Shown piece by piece: positions 18,332-30,656 of a DNA stretch of 64,000 nucleotides; the first letter of the stretch is position 1, and the number at the start of each line of letters is the position of its first letter. The notes under the pieces were generated by a model, which saw only the letters and a program-made list of their open reading frames with translations, did not search any database and had not been told where the DNA came from. The position numbers and the translations under genes were made by a program. The stretch lies in NCBI GenBank assembly GCA_003315335.1, contig QNRL01000006.1, positions 310,001-374,000 of the forward strand, written 5' to 3'. Origin of the DNA: Pseudocitrobacter faecalis (GTDB lineage: Bacteria; Pseudomonadota; Gammaproteobacteria; Enterobacterales; Enterobacteriaceae).

Positions 18332-18559
18332 TTAACGAGAAATGGATTCAAGATCCAGAAATTCCAAATCTTTTTTGCGTAGGACTAAACTGACTCGACG
18401 CGTTTCAATATGAATGGGATCGCCTAATGGCGCGACACGCACAACCTGGAAAGAGGAGCCGGGCAGCATACCGAGCGACAGCAGTTTCTGACGCCAGGCC
18501 GGGCTGATTTCACGGGAGAAGCCAGTAATTTTCCACGCACTATCAGGAGTAAATTGCAT
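18332..18559 (-). CDS. feoA: Ferrous iron transport protein FeoA
   Basis: Small SH3-like cytoplasmic protein needed for FeoB activity. It has 75 residues, as in E. coli, and the family core [21 protein letters not shown]. It is the first gene of feoABC. Fur-like and FNR-like sites lie upstream at 100-190 bases. Confidence 0.97.
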   Translation of the reverse strand: MQFTPDSAWKITGFSREISPAWRQKLLSLGMLPGSSFQVVRVAPLGDPIHIETRRVSLVLRKKDLEFLDLESISR

Positions 18560-18661
18560 AGGGCCTACTTATTTCATCGCGAGTCACTGTCGCGCGGGTT
18601 CAAAAGAAACGAACGGAAAGGCGCGCGAACATGAGAGAGGTTAATTAATCTACAATACGAT

Positions 18662-18680
18662 GATAATGAGAATGGTTTGT
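18662..18680 (-). promoter_or_regulatory. Fur box of the feo promoter
   Basis: GATAATGAGAATGGTTTGT follows the Fur consensus GATAATGATAATCATTATC well in its left two hexamers and weakly in the third. It lies about 100 bases before feoA. Iron repression of feo is established in E. coli. Confidence 0.65.
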
Positions 18681-18737
18681 ATCTTCAATAGATAAAATGT
18701 GAGCGGATGTTCTTTCTGAGAATAAAGTGGCGTAAAG

Positions 18738-18751
18738 TTGATTTGGCTCAA
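18738..18751 (-). promoter_or_regulatory. FNR site of the feo promoter
   Basis: TTGATTTGGCTCAA matches the FNR consensus TTGAT-N4-ATCAA in nine of ten positions. It is upstream of the Fur box, consistent with anaerobic activation of ferrous uptake. The rest of 18560-18840 is A/T-rich with no gene. Confidence 0.65.
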
Positions 18752-18846
18752 AACAATTCGGGTAAACCGTATGTTTGTTTATTTCATTGAATGTTAATGG
18801 GGTGATAATAATGCTAAATATAAAAACAATTAATATATTTCTGAAA

Positions 18847-18873
18847 TAAAAAAGCCCGATAACGTTATCGGGC
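18847..18873 (-). terminator. Intrinsic terminator of yhgF
   Basis: A perfect palindrome (GCCCGATAAC/GTTATCGGGC) is followed on the minus strand by a run of T residues. It lies 67 bases after the yhgF stop, beyond a REP unit. Confidence 0.85.
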
Positions 18874-18892
18874 CCACAGATGTTTATATTAT

Positions 18893-18922
18893 GTAGGCCA
18901 GGTCAGCGCAGCGCCACCCGGC
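18893..18922. repeat. Single REP unit after yhgF
   Basis: GTAGGCCAGGTCAGCG and CGCCACCCGGC arms make a slightly degenerate REP unit between the yhgF stop and its terminator. Confidence 0.7.
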
Positions 18923-18939
18923 AAAACAAAGCGCACGAT

Positions 18940-21273
18940 TTAGCGTTTTTTCCCCATCGCCGCCGCCAGCGCATCCATCATCGCGCTATTACCCGCCGGC
19001 TGCGCATCGCGACCGCGTGGTTTTGCCGCTTTGGCCGCCGGGCGATTGCCCTGGTTACGCTCATTACTGCTACCGCCGCGACGGGCGTTGGTTTCACCCG
19101 GCTGTTCGTCCAGACGCATGGTCAGCGCAATACGTTTACGCGGTAGATCCACTTCCAGCACCTTCACTTTGACGATATCACCGGCTTTCACCACTGTGTG
19201 CGGATCTTCCACGAACTTATCCGCCAGCGATGAGATGTGAACCAGACCATCCTGATGCACGCCAATATCGACAAAAGCGCCAAAGTTAGTAACGTTGGTA
19301 ACCGCACCTTCCAGAATCATCCCCGGCAGCAGGTCGTTCATGGTCTCAACGCCATCAGCGAACTTCGCGGTTTTAAACTCAGGGCGCGGGTCACGGCCCG
19401 GTTTTTCCAGCTCTTTGATGATATCGGTGACGGTTGGCACGCCGAAACGCTCGTCGGTGAATTCAGAGGCTTTCAGATTTCGCAGCTCGCTGCTGTTGCC
19501 CATCAGATCTTTCAGTGCCTGCTGAGTCCGCGCCAGGATACGCTCAACCACCGGATACGCTTCCGGGTGCACCGTTGAGGCATCCAGCGGGTTGTCACCG
19601 TGGTTAATACGCAGGAAGCCCGCGCACTGTTCAAAGGCTTTGGGCCCCAGACGGCTGACTTTCAGCAGTTGCTGACGGTTCTGGAACTGACCGTTCTCAT
19701 CGCGCCAGCTGACAATATTCTGCGCCATCATGCGCGTCAGCCCCGCCACGCGCGTTAACAGCGGCACAGAAGCGGTATTCAGGTCTACGCCCACGGCGTT
19801 TACGCAGTCTTCCACCACCGCATCCAGCTTACGCGCCAGCGAAGTCTGGCTGACGTCGTGCTGATACTGGCCGACACCGATAGATTTCGGGTCGATTTTT
19901 ACCAGCTCGGCGAGCGGGTCTTGCAAACGACGGGCGATAGAGACCGCGCCACGCAGGGAAACGTCGAGGTCGGGGAACTCCTGTGCCGCCAGTTCTGATG
20001 CCGAGTAAACCGATGCGCCCGCTTCGCTGACGATCACTTTCTGCGCCGTCACTTTCGGGAACTGCTTCTGTACGTCGAGGAAGAAACGTTCCGTTTCGCG
20101 CGAAGCCGTACCGTTACCGATAGCAACCAGCTCAACGTTATGTTTCTCGCACAGCGCTGCCACGGCAACGGCTGCTTTCGCCGCTTGCCCCGTATGCGGG
20201 TAGATGGTGTCGGCGGCGACCAGTTTGCCCGTCGCATCGACCACAGCCACTTTCACGCCGGTACGCAGGCCCGGATCGAGGCCCATCGTCGCGCGCAGGC
20301 CCGCAGGCGCCGCCATCAGCAGGTCGTGCAGGTTACGGGCAAAGACGTTAATTGCTTCGTCTTCCGCGCGTTCGCGCACGGTGCCCATCAGTTCAGTTTC
20401 CAGGTGCATCAGCACCTTGATGCGCCACGTCCAGCTCACCACGCCTTTACGCCAGCTATCCGCCGGGGCGTTGTTCAGGCGCAGGTCGAGGTGATCGATA
20501 ATAATCTGTTCACCGTGGCTCTCTTTCGGCGGCTCGTCGAACTGCGGGTCGGCATTAAGTGAGAGTTGCAGGATGCCTTCGTTGCGGCCACGGAACATCG
20601 CCAGCGCGCGGTGAGACGGCACGGTAGAAATCGGTTCGTGATGGTCGAAGTAGTCGCGGAATTTCGCGCCTTCTTCCTCTTTGCCTGCCACCACGGTCGC
20701 CACGATGTGGGCGTTTTTCCACAGATAATCACGCACTTTCGCCAGCAGGCCCGCGTCTTCAGCAAAACGCTCCATCAGGATATAGCGCGCGCCATCCAGC
20801 GCGGCTTTGGTGTCCGCTACGCCTTTGTCGGCATCGATAAATTTGGCGGCTTCCGTTTCCGGGTCATGTGACGGTTCGTTCCACAGCAGCTCAGCCAGCG
20901 GTTCCAGCCCGGCTTCAATGGCGATTTGCCCGCGTGTGCGACGTTTTTGTTTATACGGGAGGTAGAGATCTTCGAGTTCTGTTTTACTGAGGGTGCCGTT
21001 GATGGCTTTTTCCAGCGATTCGGTGAGCTTACCTTGCTCGCTGATTGACTTGAGGATGGTCTGGCGACGATCTTCAAGTTCACGCAAATAGCCCAGTCGG
21101 GATTCCAGATTACGCAACTGCGTGTCATCCAGACCGCCGGTGACTTCCTTACGATAACGTGCAATAAACGGCACGGTATTCCCATCATCAAGCAGGCGAA
21201 CGGCGGCTTCCACCTGTTCTGCGCGTGCCTGAAGTTCACCCGCAATAATGCGGCAGAGCGAATCATTCATCAT
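18940..21273 (-). CDS. yhgF: RNA-binding transcription accessory protein YhgF/Tex
   Basis: Cytoplasmic nucleic-acid-binding protein of the Tex family, related to Spt6 and linked to RNA handling during transcription or translation. The product has 777 residues (E. coli about 773). In order it has an N-terminal helical Tex domain, a YqgF/RNase H-like domain around the [16 protein letters not shown] motif near residue 330, helix-hairpin-helix segments ([17 protein letters not shown]) and a C-terminal S1 domain ([24 protein letters not shown]). A basic Arg/Gly tail follows. Two adjacent ATGs are possible starts; the ribosome site is weak. Confidence 0.96.
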   Translation of the reverse strand: MMNDSLCRIIAGELQARAEQVEAAVRLLDDGNTVPFIARYRKEVTGGLDDTQLRNLESRLGYLRELEDRRQTILKSISEQGKLTESLEKAINGTLSKTELEDLYLPYKQKRRTRGQIAIEAGLEPLAELLWNEPSHDPETEAAKFIDADKGVADTKAALDGARYILMERFAEDAGLLAKVRDYLWKNAHIVATVVAGKEEEGAKFRDYFDHHEPISTVPSHRALAMFRGRNEGILQLSLNADPQFDEPPKESHGEQIIIDHLDLRLNNAPADSWRKGVVSWTWRIKVLMHLETELMGTVRERAEDEAINVFARNLHDLLMAAPAGLRATMGLDPGLRTGVKVAVVDATGKLVAADTIYPHTGQAAKAAVAVAALCEKHNVELVAIGNGTASRETERFFLDVQKQFPKVTAQKVIVSEAGASVYSASELAAQEFPDLDVSLRGAVSIARRLQDPLAELVKIDPKSIGVGQYQHDVSQTSLARKLDAVVEDCVNAVGVDLNTASVPLLTRVAGLTRMMAQNIVSWRDENGQFQNRQQLLKVSRLGPKAFEQCAGFLRINHGDNPLDASTVHPEAYPVVERILARTQQALKDLMGNSSELRNLKASEFTDERFGVPTVTDIIKELEKPGRDPRPEFKTAKFADGVETMNDLLPGMILEGAVTNVTNFGAFVDIGVHQDGLVHISSLADKFVEDPHTVVKAGDIVKVKVLEVDLPRKRIALTMRLDEQPGETNARRGGSSNERNQGNRPAAKAAKPRGRDAQPAGNSAMMDALAAAMGKKR

Positions 21274-21376
21274 GGTGTTGTCATCTGTTGGGTCGAAAAA
21301 ATCAGGGGATAGTTATACGGATTGACCGGCAAAAATGCCAGTCGCCACCGTATTCTCTCGGATTGTTCCAGGCGCG

Positions 21377-21850
21377 CTACTTCACATATTCGATCTCATT
21401 GATGTACCAGCTCGCTTCACCGGCGGGCGTTTGCACCACTGCCAGATCGCCAACCTCTTTTTTTAGCAGGCCGCGCGCCATTGGCGAATCAATTGAGATG
21501 TAGTCATTACGGCCAAATATTTCATCGTAGCCGACAATGCGAAAGCGTTTCACATCGCCGTCGTCGTTTTCAATTTCCACCCATGCGCCAAAGAAGACTT
21601 TTCCTTCCTGCTGCGGTGAATAATCAACAATTTTCAGGTTTTCCAGACATTTGGTGAGATAACGCACGCGGCGGTCGATTTCACGCAGGCGCTTTTTGTT
21701 GTACTGGTAATCGGCGTTTTCACTGCGATCGCCAAGGCTTGCAGCCCAGGTCACTTTTTTGGTGACTTCCGGGCGTTCCTCGCGCCAGAGGTAATCCATC
21801 TCTTTTTTCAGTTTTTCATACCCTTCACGGGTAATTAAAGGCGTTTTCAT
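21377..21850 (-). CDS. greB: Transcription elongation factor GreB
   Basis: Stimulates RNA cleavage by backtracked RNA polymerase. The start MKTPLITREGYEKL with an AGGA ribosome site gives 157 residues, as expected; an ATG at 21967 would add 39 unrelated residues in the promoter region. The N-terminal coiled coil with the acidic DRSENADYQYNKKR tip (catalytic acidic residues Asp and Glu) and the C-terminal FKBP-like domain are present. It is divergent from ompR. Confidence 0.97.
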   Translation of the reverse strand: MKTPLITREGYEKLKKEMDYLWREERPEVTKKVTWAASLGDRSENADYQYNKKRLREIDRRVRYLTKCLENLKIVDYSPQQEGKVFFGAWVEIENDDGDVKRFRIVGYDEIFGRNDYISIDSPMARGLLKKEVGDLAVVQTPAGEASWYINEIEYVK

Positions 21851-22065
21851 CCGCGTTTCCTGCCTTCTGCTGGCCTGTTGGAAAGCACAAAAGAGTCCAA
21901 CAGGATGAATAATGTGTCTTATGATTAAATGTATACTTAAGCCGCTGTAAAATATGCTTTGTAACAATTTAGCCTGGAATTTATACCAGATTTAACTGGT
22001 GACCGGCTTACGCTTTTTTAAGAATACGCACTCATAATTGTTGCGAACCTTTGGGAGTAAAAACA

Positions 22066-24134
<2,069 letters not shown>

Positions 24135-24136
24135 AG

Positions 24137-24228
24137 CCCCTCACCCTAACCCTCTCCCTCAGGTAGAGGGAACCGATCGTGCTCGTTGTTTTCCCCCTCT
24201 CCCTGTGGGAGAGGGCCGGGGTGAGGGG
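24137..24228. repeat. boxC-like inverted repeat, copy B
   Basis: Arms CCCCTCACCCTAACCCTCTCCC and GGGAGAGGGCCGGGGTGAGGGG (quoted in part) face each other directly after the envZ stop. The centre includes AACCGATCGTGCTCG, shared with the other copies. Confidence 0.75.
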
Positions 24229-24263
24229 CTGTCGCAGGCCGGGCACACTCGCTAAACCCTGGC

Positions 24264-24299
24264 CAAAAAAAATCCCCCAACCTCACGGAAGGGGGATTT
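24264..24299 (-). terminator. Intrinsic terminator of pckA
   Basis: On the minus strand AAATCCCCC and GGGGGATTT pair around a twelve-base loop and are followed by a run of eight T residues, 20 bases after the pckA stop. Confidence 0.85.
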
Positions 24300-24318
24300 C
24301 ATCATCTATCCTGGCCGA

Positions 24319-25935
24319 TTACAGCTTTGGCCCAGCGCTGACCAGCGCGGCACCTGCTGGAGTATCGGTGTATTTCTCGAAGTTCTCGATAAACAGTTTC
24401 GCCAGTGCGGTGGCTTTTTCCTGCCACTGTTCCGGTGAGCCGTAGGTGTTACGCGGGTCGAGAATGTGCGTATCCACGCCCGGCAGTTCGGTTGGGATCT
24501 GCAAATCGAACATCGGCAGGGTGAAGGTTTCTGCGTTATCCAGCGAACCGTTCAGAATGGCGTCGATAATGGCGCGGGTATCTTTAATCGAGATACGTTT
24601 GCCGGTGCCGTTCCAGCCGGTGTTGACCAGGTACGCCTGCGCGCCAGAGGCTTTCATGCGTTTCACCAGCACTTCTGCGTACTGCGTCGGGTGCAGTGAC
24701 AGGAATGCCGCGCCGAAGCATGAGGAGAAGGTTGGGGTCGGTTCGTTGACGCCACGCTCGGTACCGGCCAGTTTGGCGGTAAAGCCAGACAGGAAGTGGT
24801 ACTGCGTTTGATCGGCGGTCAGACGAGAAACCGGCGGCAGTACACCAAACGCATCTGCCGTCAGGAAGATAACTTTGGTCGCGTGACCTGCTTTGGAAAC
24901 GGGCTTCACGATATTATCGATGTGATAAATCGGGTAAGAGACGCGGGTGTTCTCGGTTTTCGAGTTGTCGTCGAAATCGATGGTGCCGTCTGCGCGTACC
25001 ACCACGTTTTCCAGCAGCGCATCGCGGCGAATCGCGTTGTAGATTTCCGGTTCCGCTTCTTTAGAGAGCTTGATGGTTTTCGCGTAGCAACCGCCTTCGA
25101 AGTTGAAGACGCCATCGTCGTCCCAGCCGTGCTCGTCATCGCCAATCAGGCGACGTTTTGGATCGGTGGACAGCGTGGTTTTGCCGGTGCCGGAAAGACC
25201 AAAGAAGACCGCCACATCACCTTTCTCGCCCACGTTAGCGGAGCAGTGCATGGACGCGATGCCCTTCAGCGGCAGCAGGTAGTTCATGATAGAGAACATC
25301 CCTTTTTTCATTTCGCCGCCGTACCAGGTACCGCCAATCAGCTGAATGCGCTCGGTCAGGTTGAAGGCAATGAAGTTCTCAGAGTTCAGACCCTGTTCTT
25401 TCCACTGCGGGTTGGTGCATTTCGCGCCGTTCATCACGATAAAGTCTGGCTTGAAGGTTGCCAGTTCTTCTTCAGTGGGGCGAATAAACATGTTTTTGAC
25501 GAAGTGTGCCTGCCAGGCGACCTCGGTGATGAAGCGCACGGAAAGACGGGTATCTTCGTTCGCGCCACAGAAAGCGTCGATAATAAACAGACGCTTGCCG
25601 GAAAGTTGTTTTGAAACGAGTCCTTTCAGGTGCTGCCAGGTTTCCTGAGAGAGCGGCTTGTTGTCGTTCTTTCCTTTGCCTTTATCAGACCACCAAACGG
25701 TATCACGGGTTGTGTCATCACGGACGATGTACTTATCTTTCGGTGAACGGCCGGTAAAGATACCGGTGTCGACGTTGATAGCACCGAGATTGGTCAGGAC
25801 GCCACGCTCGTAACCTTCCAGGTTAGGATCAAGCTCTTCCTGATACAGCGTGTCGTAATCCGGATTGTAGACAATCTCCTGTGCGTCGTTGATACCATAA
25901 GCCTTGAGATCCTGCGGAGTTAAACCATTGCGCAT
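24319..25935 (-). CDS. pckA: Phosphoenolpyruvate carboxykinase (ATP) PckA
   Basis: Converts oxaloacetate and ATP to phosphoenolpyruvate, the first step of gluconeogenesis. The product has 538 residues (E. coli 540). The P-loop GLSGTGKTT is at 246-254 with Lys252. The metal- and substrate-binding stretches [10 protein letters not shown] (62-71), MHCSANVG (229-236) and LIGDDEHGW follow. Two CRP-like sites lie upstream, fitting induction when glucose is exhausted. It is convergent with envZ. Confidence 0.99.
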   Translation of the reverse strand: MRNGLTPQDLKAYGINDAQEIVYNPDYDTLYQEELDPNLEGYERGVLTNLGAINVDTGIFTGRSPKDKYIVRDDTTRDTVWWSDKGKGKNDNKPLSQETWQHLKGLVSKQLSGKRLFIIDAFCGANEDTRLSVRFITEVAWQAHFVKNMFIRPTEEELATFKPDFIVMNGAKCTNPQWKEQGLNSENFIAFNLTERIQLIGGTWYGGEMKKGMFSIMNYLLPLKGIASMHCSANVGEKGDVAVFFGLSGTGKTTLSTDPKRRLIGDDEHGWDDDGVFNFEGGCYAKTIKLSKEAEPEIYNAIRRDALLENVVVRADGTIDFDDNSKTENTRVSYPIYHIDNIVKPVSKAGHATKVIFLTADAFGVLPPVSRLTADQTQYHFLSGFTAKLAGTERGVNEPTPTFSSCFGAAFLSLHPTQYAEVLVKRMKASGAQAYLVNTGWNGTGKRISIKDTRAIIDAILNGSLDNAETFTLPMFDLQIPTELPGVDTHILDPRNTYGSPEQWQEKATALAKLFIENFEKYTDTPAGAALVSAGPKL

Positions 25936-26049
25936 TTCACTGCTCCTTAGCCAATTGTATTGCTACAAATTCTATGGGTATTTTAGGGGTGTTGACCGCG
26001 ACCAGGCTCATAGATTTACGTATCCCGACAAAACGTCTACTTACGAATT

Positions 26050-26071
26050 CATTGTGACTCCTGTCACGAAG
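26050..26071. promoter_or_regulatory. CRP site upstream of pckA
   Basis: TGTGACTCCTGTCACG matches the core TGTGA-N6-TCACA in nine of ten positions. It is centred about 125 bases before the pckA start codon. Confidence 0.8.
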
Positions 26072-26152
26072 CGGCACCGATTATGGCAGGAAAATGACTT
26101 GAATTGGGGTAAATGTTCTTAATTGGTTAAAAAATGGTTTAAAATACGATGT

Positions 26153-26174
26153 TTATGTGAATGTAATCGCATTT
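26153..26174. promoter_or_regulatory. Second CRP-like site upstream of pckA
   Basis: TGTGAATGTAATCGCA matches the CRP core in nine of ten positions. It is centred 103 bases farther upstream, close to ten helical turns from the first site, so both could lie on one face of the helix. Confidence 0.6.
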
Positions 26175-26389
26175 CTGAAAGAAAATTACGTAACCCTTTC
26201 ATGAAAAAAATCGATTCACCTCGCTGAGCTATTTTGCGAATTTCCACACATACTGAGCCTGATAGCAGACCCAATGTGATATTCGCGCTTACAGCCCATT
26301 GGTCAATACGGACAGGGATAACGTTGAATTTTCCCGCCCAACGTGATGTTCGAGAGCTAAAGTTGTTACTCTGGGGATACAACAGAATT
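26175..26389. other. Gene-free stretch between pckA and hslO
   Basis: Apart from the two CRP-like sites downstream of it and the hslO-side REP, this stretch shows no recognised element. A minus-strand 87-codon frame across it begins with TTG, lacks a ribosome site and resembles nothing known, so it is not called. Confidence 0.5.
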
Positions 26390-26428
26390 TAAAAAAATGC
26401 CCGGTGGCGTTACGCTTACCGGGCCTAC
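26390..26428 (-). terminator. REP unit acting as likely hslO terminator
   Basis: GCCCGGTAAGCG and CGCCACCGGGC arms of a REP unit form a hairpin that is followed on the minus strand by seven T residues. The repeat therefore looks like a working intrinsic terminator 25 bases after the hslO stop. Confidence 0.7.
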
Positions 26429-26454
26429 ATATGGCATTTTTCAAAGCCGGATAA

Positions 26455-27333
26455 TTAATGCACCTGCGGATCTGCCGGAGAGGCATTATTGCGGATTTCC
26501 GCAATATCCATGGCGTTGAAAACGTAATGGCTACCGCAGTAATCGCAGTGCATATCGATTTCGCCTTCATCGGCCAGGATGCTGTCGATTTCTTCATCCG
26601 GCAGCGTTTTCAGCGCGCCAGCGCAGCGCTCACGGGAGCAGGTACACTTGAACTCAACGTCCTGCGGGTCGTAGATCGTCACTTCTTCTTCGTGATACAG
26701 ACGCCACAGCACATCGTTCGCCGGCAGGGTGAACAGCTCTTCGCCTTTGATGGTCTCGGTTAGCGCCGCCAGATGATCGAAATCATCACGCTGCGCGTCC
26801 TGTGCAGGCATCACCTGCAACAGCATACCGCCAGCCGCGGGTTTACCGTTCGCTTCGCCGGTGCGGATAAACAGACGCGTCGGTAACTGCTCAGAGCGCT
26901 GGAAGTAATCTTCCAGACATGCCGCCAGCGTATCACCTTCCAGACCCACCACGCCCTGATAGCGTTCGCCCTCTTCCGGGGTAATGGTAATAACCAGATA
27001 GCCATTCCCGACCAGCGCTTTCAGGTCTGCATCGGCAGGAATATCGCCCTGCACGCGCGCCACGCCGCGCAGCTGCTGCTGGTTGTTGCCGTTGATCACG
27101 GCCAGCGTCATCGGGCCATCACCCTGCAACTGAACGGTAATATCGCCCGCGAACTTCAGCGTTGCGGTCAGCAGGCTGGTGGCAACCAGCAGCTCGGCCA
27201 GCACGTTTTTCACCGGCTGCGGGTAGTCGTGGTTCGCGAGGATCTGTTCGAGGGTGTCTGATACGGTGACCAGTTCGCCACGGACGGCATAGTTTTCAAA
27301 CAGATAGCGATGTAATTGATCGTGTTGAGTCAT
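26455..27333 (-). CDS. hslO: Redox-regulated chaperone Hsp33 (HslO)
   Basis: Holdase chaperone switched on by oxidation and unfolding. The start [14 protein letters not shown] gives 292 residues; a GTG nine codons upstream is in frame but unlikely. The C-terminal zinc redox switch is complete: CTC in [11 protein letters not shown] and CDYC in MHCDYCG. It lies 23 bases downstream of hslR in an hslR-hslO pair. Confidence 0.97.
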   Translation of the reverse strand: MTQHDQLHRYLFENYAVRGELVTVSDTLEQILANHDYPQPVKNVLAELLVATSLLTATLKFAGDITVQLQGDGPMTLAVINGNNQQQLRGVARVQGDIPADADLKALVGNGYLVITITPEEGERYQGVVGLEGDTLAACLEDYFQRSEQLPTRLFIRTGEANGKPAAGGMLLQVMPAQDAQRDDFDHLAALTETIKGEELFTLPANDVLWRLYHEEEVTIYDPQDVEFKCTCSRERCAGALKTLPDEEIDSILADEGEIDMHCDYCGSHYVFNAMDIAEIRNNASPADPQVH

Positions 27334-27356
27334 AATTTTCTCTCTTGAGGCGCCAG

Positions 27357-27758
27357 TCACTCACTGTCGCCATATTTAAATCTCATCAGGTCGCGGCGCT
27401 CTTTTTTATCCGGGCGTCGGTCCGGATGCGGCATCGTCAGCGCGTTGAGTTTACGTGCCAGCGCGACTTTCTCGCGCTTCTCAATGCTTTCAGCCGTCTC
27501 TTCATAAAGCAGCATGGCTTCGCTGGCCGGGCGACGCTGTTCGGTAATGTTTTTCACCACTACCACGCGTTCGTCGTTGCCCTGGCGTAAGGTTATCTGT
27601 GCGTTGAGTTCGACTATTTTACTGGGTTTGCTGCGCTGCCCGTTATAGTGAACCTTGCCACCGTCAACCATCTCCCTCGCCAGTGCCCGGGTTTTATAGA
27701 AGCGTGCGGCCCATAACCATTTATCCAGCCGTACGCCCGCTACGGACTTCTCTTTCAT
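27357..27758 (-). CDS. hslR: Ribosome-associated heat shock protein Hsp15 (HslR)
   Basis: S4-domain RNA-binding protein that rescues free 50S subunits carrying peptidyl-tRNA. The ATG with an AAGGAG site five bases upstream gives 133 residues, as in E. coli; the upstream in-frame GTG is too close to that site. The S4 domain is [16 protein letters not shown] onward, and the tail is strongly basic. It lies ten bases after yrfG, suggesting one transcript yrfG-hslR-hslO. Confidence 0.96.
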   Translation of the reverse strand: MKEKSVAGVRLDKWLWAARFYKTRALAREMVDGGKVHYNGQRSKPSKIVELNAQITLRQGNDERVVVVKNITEQRRPASEAMLLYEETAESIEKREKVALARKLNALTMPHPDRRPDKKERRDLMRFKYGDSE

Positions 27759-27768
27759 GGTCACTCCT

Positions 27769-28437
27769 TCACTTGAGTGAGGGGATCAGACGACGGTAAT
27801 CATTCAGGGCGGGATGACGTAAATAGCTTTTGTCCGCCAGACCGGAGTCCGGGTTGGTGACGCCTAAACAGTAGCGAATACCAAATGTCGCTGCCGCGTC
27901 CAGAATCGCCTCGCTGTCGTCGATAAACAGCGTGCGCTCCGCTTTCAGCCCTGTATGTTCCGCTACCGCCTGCCACAACCGCTGATCCTCTTTCGGATAA
28001 CCAAATGTGTGGGTGGAAAGCAATAAATCAAGGTGTGCATCAAGACCGGTGTGTTCCAGCTTGACGGAAAGGTTGTACGGATGCGCGTTGGTCAGCAGAA
28101 TGCGCCGCTTACCGCTCGCCTGTAAGGCATTGAGAAAAGGCACAGTATCATCACGCAGCGCCGCACGCGGCCCCTGCTCGCGGGTCATCGCACAAATATC
28201 CAAACCCAGCCGGTCACTCCAGTAATCAAGACAGTACCAGTTTAGCGTATGCTGCACATCGTGGTACTCCTGGCGCAGCGCGTCACGCGCTTCCTGTGGC
28301 GTCAGACCTTTCTGGCTGCCATAAGTCTCAGGCACCAGCGTTTGCCAGAAGTAATTATCGAATGCGAGGTCGAGCAGCGTACCATCCATATCCAGCAGGA
28401 CGGTATCGACGTCCTGCCAGGCGATGTCAAAATGCAT
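27769..28437 (-). CDS. yrfG: HAD-family GMP/IMP nucleotidase YrfG
   Basis: Cytoplasmic phosphatase of the HAD superfamily; the E. coli protein prefers purine 5'-monophosphates. The product has 222 residues. Motif I is DMDGT with Asp16 and Asp18, motif II is LLTNAHP, and the metal-binding motif IV is FIDDSEAILDAA. It begins the likely yrfG-hslR-hslO unit, 71 bases after igaA. Confidence 0.93.
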   Translation of the reverse strand: MHFDIAWQDVDTVLLDMDGTLLDLAFDNYFWQTLVPETYGSQKGLTPQEARDALRQEYHDVQHTLNWYCLDYWSDRLGLDICAMTREQGPRAALRDDTVPFLNALQASGKRRILLTNAHPYNLSVKLEHTGLDAHLDLLLSTHTFGYPKEDQRLWQAVAEHTGLKAERTLFIDDSEAILDAAATFGIRYCLGVTNPDSGLADKSYLRHPALNDYRRLIPSLK

Positions 28438-28508
28438 GGGGAGCCTCCAGCCAAAGAATTGCGCGACAGGTTAGCACAACCTGCCGCTTTGCTTCATTGT
28501 GGATGGGA

Positions 28509-30656
28509 TCATTGATGCGGCATATTTTGCTCATAATCCTCAGGGTTGGAGAGCAAAACAGGGTTGGTGCAGCTTTCGTAATATTTCTGAATTTCGACCA
28601 AACGCTCGCGATGACGCTGATACCGGCGTAGCGCCTGAACGCCATTGTAGACGGCGCAGATAATCATCGTAATCATCAACAGGGTGGTCGCCAGATAGCG
28701 CCACAGGCCGCTACTGTCCGGCATGCGGTGCAGGTTAACGTGCTGCGTGCCGTTAGCGTCGGTAAAGATATTGGTGACGATGCCTTCTGCGTGGAACGGG
28801 GTGTGCATCAGCATTCCCGCCAGACGCTGGAACTCGCTCCACTGCTGATGCGCCGGAAAGTCATACAGGCTCATCGTGGGATAAGGTTGGGTGACGAGAT
28901 CGCTGCCTTCATCGCTGGTGATAAGAAAACCGCCGGGTGCCGGGCTGTTCAGCGCCTGTGCCGCGCGCGAAGTTTCCCGCAGAATAAATGGCGCGGTGGA
29001 AGTATCGACCAGATTATCGAGCGACTCAGCGCTAACCGGTCGCAGTAGAACGTTCACGCCGTCCAGACGCCCCGAATTAGCGCGCTTGACCAGCGTTTCC
29101 CAATCGCGCGTATTCCCCAGGTTCACCAGCGCATTTTTGAGGCGCGAACATTCGTCTGCTGCCGAACAGAGATCTTTGGTTTTCAGCACAATATCGGCAA
29201 AGTCATCCAGCAGCACCATGCCTGATTTTTGAATCGCCGAGCGCAGAGCCGGGCTGACGCGCGAGCTGTCATCCGGCGTTGGGTGCAGCTGACGGTTCAC
29301 CGCCTGCACCAGCGCCGTAGCTTTATTGACGATATCGGATTCCGGCAGCGGCAGGCGCGGCGCGTTATTCCAGATAATCTGCGAGCAGTCGAATGGCAGG
29401 AATGGCGAACTTTCCTGTGCCGTCCAGGTGCCCGGCGAGTGAATATTACACATTCCGGTGCCCTGAAGCTGTAGCGTATCACCGACGCGCACGCCTGCTT
29501 TAGTAAGCTGATCGACGGTGGTGGCTTCAATCACCTGCGCGCCTTTCAGCCAGGAGAGCGTGAATTTAAACGGCATGTTGAGCGGCACGCTCACCCATAG
29601 CATCACCACCACCAGCAGCGCGCCACCGGCAATAACGGCGCTACGCAGCCAGTGCTGAAGCGGGAAATTTTTGACCTCATCATGCAGTGACAGGAAACGT
29701 CCCTGGCGCACCACGTGGCGGTCGAGATAGATATCGATATCGGTTTGCTGACCAAGATCTTGTGCGACAAACGGCTGCCAGTGGCGTGGATAGATCAGGT
29801 CGATAATGCCGAGCGAGATGTTGTTAATGTGCTCCTGGTCGTTTTCACCGAACAGACCCCAGCGTTTGGGCGTGCCGCGCAGGCAGTGGATCTCACGCAG
29901 CGACGTTTTGGTCGGCGGCGCAAACAGCCCCCACAGACCGGCCAGCAGCAGTAAAACCGCACCGCCCAGCAACCACGGGGTAAACACGCCAGGCAGAACC
30001 AGGCTGCAATAGAAAAGCAGAAACGCGCCAACTATCAGCAGCGCTTCCCGTAGCCCGTCCGGGCGGCTTAGCGCGTACTCTTCATGCGTCTCCTGACGAA
30101 TATTGAGCAACTCGATTTGTTCGCTCTCTTCACCGCGAATCGACGCCTGCGTCGAGGTGGGTGATTCCAGCGCTTTACGCTGGCCTTCAAGGGTGTACTC
30201 TTTCAGAGAATAACCGTTGAGGGCAATCACCAGCGGAATATCCTCGGTGACGATAAGCTCGATGCTGTTTTCGTCGTTGATGTGCTGTTCCCAGAAGGGG
30301 GGCAGATGCACTTCGATGGAGTCGAGGAAATAGCGCCATTTGTTGGGATCGTCGGTCGTAATGCCGTAGCGGGTAATGGCGCGGGTCAGGGTGAAAACGG
30401 TATTGCTTTGCGCATTCAACGAGATAAGCGCAGGGGCGACTGTGGAACCCGACGCGGGGATCTGCTGGCTCTGGTTGAGATCTTCAAGATAGTTCTCAAT
30501 ACCGCGACGTTCTTCGTCGGTTAATTTGCGCGTGGTCGCGCCAGGGAACGCATGCAGCCAGGGTAAACGGCGTCGCTTTGCGCGCATGCGAATATACCAG
30601 CCCGCCACCAGGGCACAGACCAGTATCGCAGCGGTAAAGAGAGTCAATGTGCCCAT
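28509..30656 (-). CDS. igaA: Rcs phosphorelay inhibitor IgaA (YrfF)
   Basis: Inner-membrane protein that holds the Rcs envelope-stress phosphorelay in check and is relieved by RcsF. The product has 715 residues (E. coli 711). An N-terminal membrane segment (residues 5-22) is followed by a cytoplasmic part, two adjacent segments near 210-245, one near 340-360, a large periplasmic domain with several cysteines, and a last segment near 655-675. No frameshift is seen; the gene is essential in relatives with an intact Rcs system. Confidence 0.95.
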   Translation of the reverse strand: MGTLTLFTAAILVCALVAGWYIRMRAKRRRLPWLHAFPGATTRKLTDEERRGIENYLEDLNQSQQIPASGSTVAPALISLNAQSNTVFTLTRAITRYGITTDDPNKWRYFLDSIEVHLPPFWEQHINDENSIELIVTEDIPLVIALNGYSLKEYTLEGQRKALESPTSTQASIRGEESEQIELLNIRQETHEEYALSRPDGLREALLIVGAFLLFYCSLVLPGVFTPWLLGGAVLLLLAGLWGLFAPPTKTSLREIHCLRGTPKRWGLFGENDQEHINNISLGIIDLIYPRHWQPFVAQDLGQQTDIDIYLDRHVVRQGRFLSLHDEVKNFPLQHWLRSAVIAGGALLVVVMLWVSVPLNMPFKFTLSWLKGAQVIEATTVDQLTKAGVRVGDTLQLQGTGMCNIHSPGTWTAQESSPFLPFDCSQIIWNNAPRLPLPESDIVNKATALVQAVNRQLHPTPDDSSRVSPALRSAIQKSGMVLLDDFADIVLKTKDLCSAADECSRLKNALVNLGNTRDWETLVKRANSGRLDGVNVLLRPVSAESLDNLVDTSTAPFILRETSRAAQALNSPAPGGFLITSDEGSDLVTQPYPTMSLYDFPAHQQWSEFQRLAGMLMHTPFHAEGIVTNIFTDANGTQHVNLHRMPDSSGLWRYLATTLLMITMIICAVYNGVQALRRYQRHRERLVEIQKYYESCTNPVLLSNPEDYEQNMPHQ

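Noticed and set aside
21851-21967. N-terminal extension of greB by 39 residues
   Set aside because: The conserved GreB start has its own ribosome site and the extension is unlike any GreB.
26119-26382. An 87-codon minus-strand frame upstream of pckA
   Set aside because: It starts with TTG, has no ribosome site, covers a CRP-like site and resembles no known protein.
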